Origin: Cladophialophora immunda
Taxonomy: Eukaryota; Ascomycota; Eurotiomycetes; Chaetothyriales; Herpotrichiellaceae
NCBI RefSeq assembly: GCF_000835495.1
Contig: NW_015622541.1
Coordinates: forward strand, 8,122,001 to 8,186,000
Direction of reading: 5' to 3'
Length of the DNA stretch: 64,000 nt
A program made the translations under genes and the position numbers. Position 1 is the stretch's first letter, and each line of letters opens with the position of its first letter. This document shows, one piece after another, positions 53,891 through 64,000 of the stretch. The notes under the pieces were generated by a model. The model was not told the origin of the DNA. It did no database searches and saw only the letters and a program-made list of their open reading frames with translations.

Positions 53891-55059
53891 CTATCGAGTA
53901 TTCCCACAAGGCTGCCGTCCACCGAGCAGCTGCAGCTTGGAAATCTGCACCTCCTTGTTCACATTCAGATACTGACTTCGCGATCTAATGCTCTCCCCAA
54001 ACAGGTTCAACAAAGCCGGTGCTGCACAAAGCAACAGCGCTATGACACCCAGCAAAGTCCCAGCCCATCGGAAGCCCAAACGTGTGCACATTTCCGGTGG
54101 TGCAAGTGGCAGAAATGCCGCAAAGCAGTTTTCCCCAAACGCCACCACAGATATAGCACTTGCAGCATTGAAAGCGTAGCAGTCAGTCACATAAACTGTA
54201 ACAGCTATCACGACGCATGTGACTCCGAATCCTGCGAGCACTAGTGAGACTGCCAGCACAATCCAATGGACGGATGGAAGCGCAGTCCATGCATACATGA
54301 AGATGCCGGCCGCAACTCCGAGCAAGGTGGCCGGGATAGCAAGGTACAACCTTCCGGATTCGATCGCTTGGCAGTGATGCGCGGGTAGATAATCAAATCT
54401 TGGATGCCGCAGGCCACGCCGCCCAGGAGGGCTCCAACTAGTAGAGGCGTGGAGAAAATTCCACCCTGGGCTTCATTCTATCTGTAAATTGCCGTGCACA
54501 CCTGGGGTACGGATGCTGCCATCATAAAGACCGTACCGAAGGCGAACGACGTCCACAGTGTGAAGGTGCCGATGATGAACTCCGAAAATAGCATTCGGAT
54601 CCCTGCGTCAGCGTCACTCGTGAAGTTGCCCACACTTCTGATAAGATGATCCTCGTAGAACGTGATTTGTATGTACGTTCGTTCGATGAGGAAACTAGGG
54701 GGAACGTTTTGCCGAGCGTAAAGTAAGTATACGGTAGCAGTGTCTCATAGATTGCAAGCTCGATGTATATCCTGTTTAACCACGGACTCAGCGAAACATT
54801 TGAGCGAGATTGAGAAAGCACATTCATACCACCTCCAATACAGCGAGTTTACGATGAGTCCGCCAAAGACGGACTCTCCGGTGATGCCTGCCAGCAACGC
54901 GGTAAGGTACACGGTCAGGGACACAGCTCGGCGGTGAATGTCAACGCCCCAAAGATCAGTCGCGATCCCATCCACGGCATTCTTCAGAATGCCGCCTGTG
55001 CTGAAATAAGGTCGACTTTGTGTTATAGGCAAAGCTGTTACACGAACGGTTCGAGTCAT
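53891..55059 (-). pseudogene. Broken DHA1-type MFS exporter next to the RiPP precursor
   Basis: Remnants run in order on the minus strand in shifting frames: GIATDLWGVDIHRRAVSLTV and FGGLIVNSLYWRWY (central-loop entry), IELAIYETLLPYTYF, a block RMLFSEFIIGTFTLWTSFAF and VFMMAASVPQV that meets TAG, then FSTPLLVGALLGGVACGI, a frameshift before LYLAIPATLLGVAAGIF, MYAWTALPSVHWIV and a tail ending GESIRSRSQYLNV. The first six helices are missing or unrecognisable. Intact relatives export toxins and secondary metabolites. Its location about 0.9 kb from the precursor suggests it once served the locus, but that is inference. Confidence 0.78.
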
Positions 55060-56749
55060 TAAGCGACCAGACCAATATGGTCTTGGGCATACCTACGCCC
55101 AAATAACTACATAGACGCAGTGACCGATAACGATAATGGATCAAACCAGCGACTTGGTTCACTGATTGAGGTTCATATTTCGGTAAAAGGACCTGATTCG
55201 CCTGGGCGAAGTTGCCGGCGGGGCTCGTCGGACTTCGTTGTACTCTTGTGCCATTCCCCTTTCCAGGTGACCAAGTAGTATAGGTTATCGCAAATGCAGG
55301 TGACAATTTATATAGCTGTCAAGGCTCACCCCCTACAAAGAGGAATAGGCATTTCTACCGAGAGCCGGCCGGGATTTGGAGTGTGAAGCTACACAATTTC
55401 AAATATGCCGGATGGCTAGAGCTTAGTTTGCCCGCATTACCCTGATTACAAGGCAAGCTCTGTTGCTGAACTAAATATTTCGAGTCCATTTCGCTCCGCT
55501 GATTTGACACTGCCGTGCCTCTCCTAGTAGCCACAACGATAGGATTGAAGGTCTCGTCCTTTGACGTCTGGAAAAAACCGAACATTTACATTTAAGGCGA
55601 CACATTGCTTTCGCCTTCTTCGCTGCGAGCTCGGATAAATCGTATTTGTTGTTGTTACCGGCAGCAATCATAGTAGGTACTTACAAGGACACTCGTACTC
55701 TCCTCATTCTCAAAAAATTCAACTCCAAATCTCCACATATTCAATCATCAAAGGAAGTGAAATAGAAATGGCAATCATAATGCACGTCCAAAAAAAAAAG
55801 CGGGCCGTGGAAGTATATATAAGATGTTTAAATGGAAGAAGCCACTGAGGGTGGCGTAAATAGCGCCGGCGGAAGCGGCTGCCTGAATACGAGCAGACTT
55901 TAGTGTATTTGTTGGGTGCTATTCGAGCGAAAACGTAGCCGCCTAAAGGGTCGAGTCCGATAAGAGTAATTGAACATTGGCCATTGGCACTATCCCCGGT
56001 GGTTTCGTTTACGGCTACTATCCCCAAAGGGGAGAGCGTGTTATAGTGACTGTTACAATCGTGAAAAATTTTGAGCCTTGTGGCCTGCAAAAGAAGGGTG
56101 CGAGGAAACCATTAGGGACTCCATTGAGCGAATGAATCAATTCAACTATCATAGAGACTAATACATTCACCTACTAATAATTAAGGCGCTCCATTCGACG
56201 ATCCACGCTATTATCAACATAAGAGAATGGCTGGGTAGTGCGGCTTCTGCTCTTTCCAGCGGTGAAAATCACGTGATTGGCGTGCGGAAGATCAAGTACT
56301 CCCCTCACCAATTATCTGCGGAGGAAGCTATCACCCATTTCTAAGGAAGGTAATCGGACCAATTTGGATTAGGTTCGATGACGCTTTCCGCAACGGTTCG
56401 GGTTTTATTTCCTAGATAAGAAAGTATCTGTGGTTCTTTCACCTCTTCGTGCACGTCAATTGCCTTTGTCGTGATGCGATCATGCGTATAATTATCCTTA
56501 TGGAAAAGACGCGTAGTTTACACAAGTTCTTTCCAAGTTCGGAAATAGTGAGAGATCATCACTGACCCAATCATCTACTATTTACACATACTGTGGAAGC
56601 TATAAAGACGGACCATCTAACAGCGAATAGCCCACTTTGTTTTTGCTCAGTGACTGAGCTGAAGCAGGCTAATTAACTACAACAGTTTCACCAAGTGGAC
56701 TTTCGACCCTATCAGCTCAATCCCCCCGAAATAGTAGCTATTCTACATC
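55060..56749. other. Gene-poor, partly AT-rich region
   Basis: About 1.7 kb between the broken exporter and the cupin gene. Only short open frames are present (for example 55719-56090 on the minus strand), without family features. No RNA gene was seen. Confidence 0.4.
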
Positions 56750-57214
56750 ATGGCAGCCACTACAGACAAAAAACGCTCTATACAGCCTGTCGTTTTGAGT
56801 AAGCAGGATATTGACTCATTGCCAGTCTTGGGCTTTCCAGAGCCAGGACGAATATTTGGGGGATTTCAAAATATATTCGCCAACGAAACGACCCCTACAA
56901 ACGAACTTACCTTTGGGATTGCGAGATTTCCAGCACGGACTAGCCACCAGACAGCATTCGAAGCTCTACACAGACACAAACCAGCAGAGTTTTATCATAT
57001 TCTTTCGGGTCATATGGTTATAATACTAGAAGGTATCCGTCATAGGGTCACCACCGGACACGCGATATATATCCCGGGCGATGCTGAGCATGGATTCTGC
57101 AACCCAAGTACTGAAGAGGATTTGGTGTTCTCCTGGGGTTTCGCTACAGACGGTTTCAGTAATATCGAATACAAATGGTCTGAAAAGCAGCCTGACTGGT
57201 CAAAGGTGGAATAG
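56750..57214 (+). CDS. Small cupin-domain protein (RmlC-like)
   Basis: One exon encodes 154 residues. The cupin barrel motifs are LHRHKPAEFYHILSGHMVII, which has the His-x-His and Glu metal ligands, and TGHAIYIPGDAEHGFCN with the final His. The segment before it, LPVLGFPEPGRIFGGFQN, and the tail FSWGFATDGFSNIEYKWSEK are not diagnostic. Single-domain cupins of this size act as dioxygenases, isomerases or cyclases, and some are found in fungal secondary-metabolite clusters. No signal peptide is visible, so it should be cytosolic. Its place 3.7 kb from the RiPP precursor makes a tailoring role possible but unproven. Confidence 0.85.
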   Translation: MAATTDKKRSIQPVVLSKQDIDSLPVLGFPEPGRIFGGFQNIFANETTPTNELTFGIARFPARTSHQTAFEALHRHKPAEFYHILSGHMVIILEGIRHRVTTGHAIYIPGDAEHGFCNPSTEEDLVFSWGFATDGFSNIEYKWSEKQPDWSKVE

Positions 57215-57753
57215 GAGGATACTCAGGGTAATTAACGGTGATTATTGGAGTGCTTCAACTTGAGGACAAGCGTGCACTGAACTAGTTTTGTTATAACAAG
57301 TCGTCCGAGAGAAGTAGCTGGTACAAGGTTGGGAAGCATCAGCTTATGGAAGCGAAAACCTACGAGTGGAATGCCTGTTGTAGTTAACCATCTCTATAAA
57401 GCGGCTGGCTGCTATCCAATGAGAAATATACACGCAGACACTGAGAGAGAAGAAATATCAATCTGACCAAAATAGGTTGATTTATTAAGGAGTGACTACC
57501 TATACGGTCCAAGGATAAAGAATGTAAAGCCCCCCATGCATCCACCCTCGATCTGTTATCAAAGAATAGCAGACTCTCCAAAAGATTTCCGGACACTTCT
57601 CATTGAGATCTTTCCAGAGCACTTTTACTCTTCACAACCCTTCAACGCATGACTTCCACAACTCTTCAGCTCACGTCTCTGATCACGATTCTTCTCCATC
57701 TTTGTCTTGATCTGCTCGAGGCTCGGGGAGGATCCGTGAAATTTTGTCCGTGT
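57215..57753. other. Convergent intergenic region
   Basis: This 539 bp lies between the 3' ends of the cupin gene and the hydrophobin gene. I see no gene in it. Confidence 0.45.
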
Positions 57754-58198
57754 TCAGAGCGCGATGGGGGTGCACTGGACGTTGACAAGTCCCTACTGAT
57801 GTTAGCTGGTGTATTAAAGTATGAGTAAATACTTACGGTTTGGTCGCCCGTGCAGCAAGCGGCTTGGTTGTCACCGCAGGCTTGTTGAAGAGGGACCTGC
57901 ACGCCGAGGACTATAACAACGACATTAGAACAACGTCTATCCGTCTTGACGGGTGATGGAACTGACCATTGACGGGAATGGGGCTGCAGCTGCCTCCGAG
58001 AACGTCATTCAGGGTGCCGCTGAGGATGCCGGAATCGTCGCCGCTGGAAGTGCTGGTGTTGCAGCAGGAGATGACTTGTCCGTTGCCGCACTGATTGCTA
58101 GCTTCCTCGACGGTCAAGTCACTGTCGCTGCGAGCCTTGACCGGAACGCCAGCGAAAACGCCAGTGGCGGCGAGAGTGATGAGAAGAAGAGTATACAT
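57754..58198 (-). CDS. Hydrophobin (class I-type)
   Basis: Three exons, complement(57754..57792, 57837..57910, 57967..58198), encode 114 residues. A signal peptide (MYTLLLITLAATGVFAG) precedes the mature chain. Eight cysteines follow the hydrophobin order C-CC-C-C-CC-C: NQCGNG, SCCNTS, GSCSPI, QACGDN, ACCTG and VQCTPI. The long, Ser/Gly-rich loop between the CC pair and the third group fits class I. The last intron is short (44 bp, GTAAGT..GTAG) and the last exon encodes only GLVNVQCTPIAL, which supplies the eighth Cys. Hydrophobins are secreted and assemble into amphipathic layers on spores and aerial hyphae. It is unrelated in role to the RiPP genes as far as can be seen. Confidence 0.93.
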
Positions 58199-60805
58199 GA
58201 TGATCTGGAAGGACGAAATGAGTGTGATCTTTTCGAAGAAAAATTGGAAGTGAATGGCAAAGGTAAGCTGGTTTGATGAAGGCTGAAGATGATGAAGATT
58301 TTGGGAAAAACTTGGGAAGAGACATGATTATTTATACGTCTCGGGCGGCTTAGATAGTATCACATCTGGAAATTGTGCTCCCCTTTCGCCATGGATGGTA
58401 TTCAGCCAAATCGAAGAGCTTGGGATCGGCAGGGGCCTCAGAAGGGACATTTGGCTGTGGCTTGAACCTTCGGTAGCTGATATGATGTGTTTGAAGCAAC
58501 TGTGACAGCAACATATTATGTACGCATCTCCGAAACCCTACATAAAGCTTGACGGTGATTAACAGCCATCGCATCTCGCAATCCCATAGACCGCCATTCC
58601 CGGGGAAATCGGTCCGGGTTTCAATCTCCGGAATATGCAGAATCCTGGAGGGAAGACCTCCAAGAAGTGGTAAGTGGATAGCTATAGTGTGAGTGGAGCG
58701 GTAATCCCTCTACTACAGCGAATGAGCCACATGAACCGCTTCGTGGGCCATTGACGGGAGCACTCTCGGAGACAAGCCTACGATCTACGGAAGTTCGAGG
58801 GGCGCCAGGTCCATCTTGCGCATTGCAATTTTAAACCCAACTGGCCAGGGGTAATTACCATATTATATGGGCGGTCGGAATTAAGCAGAAGTTTTGGAGA
58901 CATACTTAACGCCTGATGTAGGGTCAATCTCATAGATGCATACCACAAAGATTTCACCAGACCCTTTCACTTAGTCTTGAGGAGCATTTACAAGACCGTC
59001 TTAGTAGGAGAAGTATATCTGCATCTGTTGGTTGCGTCTCGACTCACGGGAAAGCGGCGTGAATGCTTGTATGGCTGGGGCCAAGCACTCGGACTTTAAC
59101 TTCTGACTGCACAATGTCGGTGTGTCCAGGCATGATTTGGACTCCATTAACTAATGGGGATCACAAATACTTTGGCATGTCTGCTGTGGACAGGAAAAGG
59201 AATTCCGTCGGCGATCAGGATTGCTTTCAGCTGAATGTCACATTAAGAACCCTGTCCTTGTGGGGATCGGATATAAGAGCCGTCAGGGCGCCACACTACA
59301 ATATCCACCGGTAAGAAACTCTCTGATTGGTGTATGACGAGTGTATCCAATGAATTGTGGACGCTGATGTCGACCCTGCTTCGGGTGAAATATTTTGAGA
59401 GGATCATCAAGTTCCGTTGGAGTGTTGGATGTAGTGTATCCATTCACCCTTACTGTGCGCGTACAAGGGGACATTTTCTCCTGACAAGTGTCCAAAGTAT
59501 AGAAATGATAGGAAGTTACTCTATAATGATGAAGAATTGAAAACCTTTGAGGGTTAAGACTGGATAGTCGCCAAGTACGGAGTTCTTTTTGGGTTATTCC
59601 AGGAGCACAGATCATCGGCCCATTCATCCGGCTGGCCCCACTATATTGAGTCGCCCACGTCAGATGCGCCATGTGGCGTGCTCTCAGATCCAGTCAAAGT
59701 CTAAAGCCCCAGCTTGGCTTGCACCCATCGCTCACCCCCCGACTAGGGTCTAAATGCCGGAGGTCCGCGCGGGGCTAATTTCGGTAGAACCCGACTCCCC
59801 CCAGCACCGACTTGTTTGCTCTGATTTCGATATAGGTGAACAAAGAATTTACACCGTCGATCCGGCACCGCGAGTTTACGAAATACGTCCGATTCATCGT
59901 CCTTCGCATCCGAATGAGAGATTTGCTTGTCACAGTTGAAGATTTGCCGGCATAACGATACTTCTTGTTATTGTGTCGACAGGTGGAGAAAAGACAAAGC
60001 ACAACGAATTGGCACAGATAATGACAGGGGGACAACCCTGCGCGTAGACTTCCAGGCTGTATGTTCAATTTATCGATTGTGTTTTGGTGGAAGGGGGTGG
60101 TGGCAAGTCTGTCCTCGTTCTGCTGGTGATCAAAGGGTTTGAGAAGATTCGCCGCTGAGTATGTTGGTCTATAGTTGATGTCTGACACACCCACCGAGTC
60201 TTGAAGCCATCTTGGTTCGGTTTCGCAGGGAGCAAGAGGCGTCGAGTAGAAAGTATCCGGACAAAGTAGCCGGTAAGCCCTTGTCCAATTGCATCTGACT
60301 AGTTCGCAATGCCGATCGAGCCTCAGCGCCTAGAGAGCCATTTCACACATAAATCGTACTCAGCTGAGCCTGAGTCTAAAATATCCACCTTTGCTCCCGA
60401 AGTGGACCTTCATAGCCACCACCATATCCACCATCTTTCAAGCCAGAAAGGTCGAATAGGACCAGAACTGGCATTTGGCGAAACACAGTAGGGCATTTTC
60501 CCGACTGGGGTTTCGGCCCGGAAAAGGACCCTGACCACATATTTGGTGCACTCACAAACCGATCAGCTTCGTCAATACAGAGATACACATAGGCAAGATC
60601 GGCCTACGCACCTATCTCTATACTTATCCCCGACCGGGATATAGATGATACCCCCCTGATCTCGCCGGAGTTGCGGTGAGCCGGGTGAGCTATCCGCTAT
60701 GTCTCACCTATTGTGAAGGGGGAAGACGCCGGCCGCCCTACGTCTACTTCCTCTCCTATATAAACACCTCAGTCCCTTCGACCAGAGCTACTTCTTTCAT
60801 CCTCA
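58199..60805. other. Long gene-poor region before the repeats
   Basis: About 2.6 kb without a recognised gene. It begins with the hydrophobin promoter. Later parts have only short open frames in all directions. A TATATAAACACC at about 60756-60767 lies just before the inverted LTR-like arm and may be the element's promoter. Confidence 0.4.
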
Positions 60806-60990
60806 TCAATAGTCGCTTATTCCTATCTTATATGTCTTTTGTGAAAACGATCTGATTCTACCAACCCTTGATCTTCAATCAAAACCAAGCCCTCCTAACC
60901 GCTCTGATACATTCAAAAATACGCTTCGCAATTGTCTTTACTAGTCTGTTTAGGGCTATACCTCTACTTTAGCTTCTTCCTCTAGCTGGG
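60806..60990 (+). repeat. Inverted repeat arm 1 (LTR-like)
   Basis: This arm contains CTTGATCTTCAATCAAAACC and CCCTCCTAACC, and ends AGCTTCTTCCTCTAGCTGG. It matches the reverse complement of 61131-61312. It has kept more C and G than the other arm. Confidence 0.75.
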
Positions 60991-61130
60991 GGGGTAAGTT
61001 CTACGCCTAAATGATGAACTTTCGCGGTACATACTAACTTTAGACCTAGTCTCTTCCAACACGGCCTTCATCTCGTTAGAGCGGTTAAGGACTGACTTGC
61101 CCGGGCTCCCACTCCTCAGCTCAACTTTTC

Positions 61131-61312
61131 TAACTAGAGGAAGAAGCTAAGGTAGAAATGGCAATAAAAAGGCTAGGGGGACGAATACGCAGCGCATTTG
61201 AATGTATTAGGCCGGTTAGGAGGGCTTAGTTTTGGTTGAAGATCAAGGGTTACTAGAATTAGATCGTTTATACAAAAGACTAATGTAAGTATAAGATAGA
61301 AAAAGTGACTAT
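61131..61312 (-). repeat. Inverted repeat arm 2 (LTR-like, more C-to-T changed)
   Basis: Read on the minus strand it gives CTTGATCTTCAACCAAAACT and CCCTCCTAACC, and earlier CTTAGCTTCTTCCTCTAGTT. It mirrors arm 1 with mostly transition differences and a spacer of about 140 bp. Confidence 0.75.
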
Positions 61313-62029
61313 AGCTATTGCATTACTATTGAGAAAGATAAATGGGAGAAAAACCCTCCACAGTACCTCTAGAGTAGTTCTCACTACCTACAATTGTATC
61401 TACTGTAACGGGAAAGGTTTGAAGGAGATCTGAGGTGCTGTTAGGGATCCCTTATCAGAGCTACTTCCCGCGTAACCTAAACTTAGTTAGGCTCCTCAGT
61501 CATAGATCCTTTATTATATAAGCTAGGCCTAGTAGGTGTAAGGTATAAGTAGTTAAGTAACTAAAGAATAGTATAGTAAAGTAAGTATCATAAATTAGCT
61601 ATAAGAGAGTATAACTGTGAGGGTTTGGAAAGAGTTCTGTAACTAGCTAGCCAACCTAGTAATAAGGAGGACAAATCTAAGGAGAGAGAAGGAAGGAATG
61701 GCTATCCTTCCTTTCTCCTTATATCCTCTAACGCACCGTAAGGAGGTAACTATTGTCCTCACCTCCTTACTCCTTTCCTTACGTACTTATTCTAGCTCCT
61801 TACCTTCCCTTACGTACTTATTCTAACTCCTTACCTTCCCTTACGTATAGTATCTTAGCTATTAGGACTTTATATCTCTTACACTATATGCGTCTTGACT
61901 AATCAGGAGGCAGCATTTCGCCTATACATTATATAGGTAAATCTTAACTAATTAGGAGGTAGTATTTTCTAGCGTTAGTCTTAGCGCTAGTTCGCTAGAA
62001 CTAAGCCTTCTCCTAAGTTTAACCCATCA
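61313..62029. other. AT-rich, RIP-like sequence next to the gypsy element
   Basis: This stretch is dominated by TA-rich words and probably belongs to the element's LTR or untranslated part. It includes a 31 bp tandem repeat at 61777-61860. No intact gene is visible. Confidence 0.5.
61777..61860. repeat. 31 bp tandem repeat, about 2.5 copies
   Basis: The unit begins CCTTACGTACTTATTCTARC and continues TCCTTACCTTC. Copies start at 61777, 61808 and 61839, the last incomplete. Confidence 0.7.
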
Positions 62030-64000
62030 CATCACCCCTCCCTCCTTCTATACTTACCTAGGAAGCCTTATACGTGTCTAGCGCGGCGGAGTCTTATAGC
62101 GCGTTAGCCGGTTCCTACGTTAGTTCGGCGTATCTAGTCTATTTCACTAGATATTACTTCTAGGATCCTCTTCCTCTTTGTACGACCCTATCTTCTAGGA
62201 TCGCCTCCACCTCATATTCTTCATCGTCTCTGACTATTATTAGCGTAGGCTAGTTATCGTCCGTTCTCTATAAGTTAAGAGAGTCTATTAAGGCCGTACG
62301 AAGGAGGTCTAAGTAGAAGATATTATGAATGCCCGGTAGGGTATTTAGGCGGTAGCTATAAGATCCTACTACCTCTATAACGGTATACTTCGCATTCTTC
62401 TAGTTTAGTTTCTTACTAGTACGCGTTATTTATACGTTTCTTAAGTTAAGCTATACCTTATCGCTAACTTAGAATTACGGTGCCTATTATTACGTTTAAT
62501 TCGTTCTCTCCTCCTACTCCTACTACGCGATAGTTATTAAAGACTACGCTTATTCTCTCGCCTCTTAGAGTTACCGTACGATAAAGTCTACTTATTATAT
62601 AGGTTCTTAAGGAGTCTCCACCGTATAGGGGGGTTCTTATATCTAAAGTAGCTCGACGTAATATCTATATAGTAAGAAGAACGGGGCTTACTCCTATAGA
62701 GTATACGTCACGATTATTAATTACTAGTTCCACTATAGGTAGGAGTTCTACCTAGTCGTCCTATTTTCCATTTATAAACGTACGAAGGTACGTTTCGACC
62801 GTTTAGTTTATTCGCTTAGTAAATCCGTCTATCTCTAGGTAGTAAGCTATAGATAGTCACTATATAATACCTAAGAGTTAATAGATCCTTTTTCATAGTA
62901 TACTCACGAATTAGGGGCCGCGATCTAATATAATTACCGATAATAGTCTATATTACCGATAGAACGTCTATAGGAAGACTCCTACTATATCTTTTAACTT
63001 AATTATACGTAACGGTTTAAGTAAGACTCCTTTCCCTAATCGATCTATAATAACTATTAGATTCGTATAGCCCTAACTTTCTAGGAGTTCCGTAATGAAA
63101 TCGACTAATACTTCCTTCTATAGTCGATTAGGGATTAGGAGAGGCTTTAGGAACCTCTATTTCTATTCCTTCTAGGCCTTTATCCGTCTATAGACGTCGT
63201 AGTTCCGTATAAACCTTCGAATATCTTATAGTATATTTAGCTAGAAGAACTACCTTATTATTAAGGTCGCCGTCTCTTCTCGACCTAAGTAACTAATAAC
63301 CTTCGAGTTATATACCTATTGAATAATTACTATATAGAGAGCCTCTAATTCCGGTACCTAGCGCCGTCCCCGAAATAGTAGTTACTCTTCCTCGTTAAGG
63401 GTATATTCTATAATTAATACTTTTAGACCTAGGTTAGAGAGGAATATATAGGTCTCTCTTTATATAGACTTAATAGCTTCCTAATATATCTAGTTATTCT
63501 ATTAAGTTAATCTCTATTATTCTTTAATTAACGGTCCTTCTATCGATATTATATTTACTTATAGCGCCTTAGATCCCGTTCCATCTAGTATCTCTAGCTT
63601 AATAAGGCGCGCTATACGATACTAAAGTCTTTTATCCTCTTAGTCCTAAGATATATCCTACTCTCTCCGGGAGAGGGCGTCTACTTAAATATTTTACCTT
63701 CCGAAGATATATAAGATCGTAAAGTTATACCTTAATAGGATAAGGGACTAATATATTTATCTCTTAGTGAGTTTTCGTACGGATATAAAGTATTTAAGGT
63801 TCTTATAGTTAGACTAAATCTTAAATTTCTTAATACTCTATAGTTCAGTATCCTATTTCTTTAGGCATTATATAATAGCGAGTATTTCCTTATTGTAGAT
63901 CTTATAGTTACATTCGGCCGGGTAATTCTTCTTTAAGAAGAAGATATAGGGGCGTATAACTCCCTCGTTATTAACTTAGAAGAGCGTCCCCCTAATACAC
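62030..64000 (-). mobile_element. RIP-mutated Ty3/gypsy LTR retrotransposon, pol region, open at window end
   Basis: The minus strand from 64000 downward reads, in one frame with many stops, the order RNase H then integrase of a gypsy pol. Recognisable blocks are [20 protein letters not shown] and KNLKYFISVRKLT with ADALSR-like VDALSRRE (RNase H end, 63990-63670), FIRNYDVYRRIKA (integrase zinc-binding, near 63200), FLKPLLIPNRL and VDFITELLES with DRLGKGVLLKPL (integrase core, 63150-62990), and DGFTERIN (near 62800). Stops sit where the family has CAA, CAG or TGG codons, the trace of C-to-T change on both strands. Reverse transcriptase and gag would lie beyond the window end. The element is dead. 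Confidence 0.85.

Noticed and set aside
60806..61312. A hairpin RNA gene for the inverted repeat
   Set aside because: The arms differ at many positions and sit next to a retrotransposon, so LTR or foldback origin is simpler.
1..64000. CRISPR arrays, rRNA and tRNA genes
   Set aside because: No spaced direct repeats of CRISPR type, no rRNA-like stretches and no convincing tRNA cloverleaf were seen by eye; the eukaryotic gene structure makes CRISPR irrelevant.

Overview
This window reads as genomic DNA of a filamentous ascomycete, probably a Eurotiomycete-type mould; the genus cannot be fixed from the sequence. The evidence is the gene structure (many 45-110 bp GT-AG introns with CTRAY-like branch points), the abundance of Zn(II)2Cys6 regulators and MFS transporters, a hydrophobin, and a Ty3/gypsy element whose stops fall at former CAA/CAG/TGG codons, as expected from repeat-induced point mutation (RIP). 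I placed introns by matching donor, acceptor, reading phase and conserved family motifs across each junction.

Layout. 1-13 kb: transporter/regulator modules: the end of an allantoate-permease-type MFS gene, a monocarboxylate-transporter-like gene, two Zn2Cys6 regulators, a sugar porter and a second allantoate-permease-type transporter. 13-20 kb: a bZIP/DUF3425 regulator, then a convergent pair made of a TPP-dependent oxalyl-CoA decarboxylase/2-hydroxyacyl-CoA lyase-type enzyme ending in SKL and an acyl-CoA ligase ending in ARI, both likely peroxisomal. 20-26 kb: a broken DHA1 transporter, an NmrA-like protein and a decayed beta-carbonic anhydrase. 26-36 kb: three more regulators and an intact DHA1 transporter. 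36-40 kb: a secreted Cys-rich protein and a pepsin-like aspartic protease.

40-53 kb is the most interesting part: a fungal ribosomal-peptide (dikaritin/UstYa-type RiPP) locus. It has five UstYa/DUF3328-type genes (40201-41001, 41518-42087, 42999-44097, 47818-48869, 49762-50820), a Zn2Cys6 regulator (45642-47542) and a precursor gene (52198-52999). The precursor encodes a signal peptide followed by seven Kex2-type units. Each unit carries one invariant Trp in a small hydrophobic block (AGWGLI, GVWAP, FGWLI) rather than the Tyr-led cores of ustiloxin or phomopsin. One UstYa gene has an in-frame TAG, another has lost its HXXHC ligands, and a nearby DHA1 exporter is a wreck, so the locus looks partly decayed or remodelled.

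53-64 kb: the broken exporter, a cupin, a class I-type hydrophobin, a long gene-poor stretch, an inverted pair of LTR-like arms, and a RIP-mutated gypsy pol running off the window end on the minus strand.

Functions are family assignments; no substrate, product or expression can be read from the sequence.
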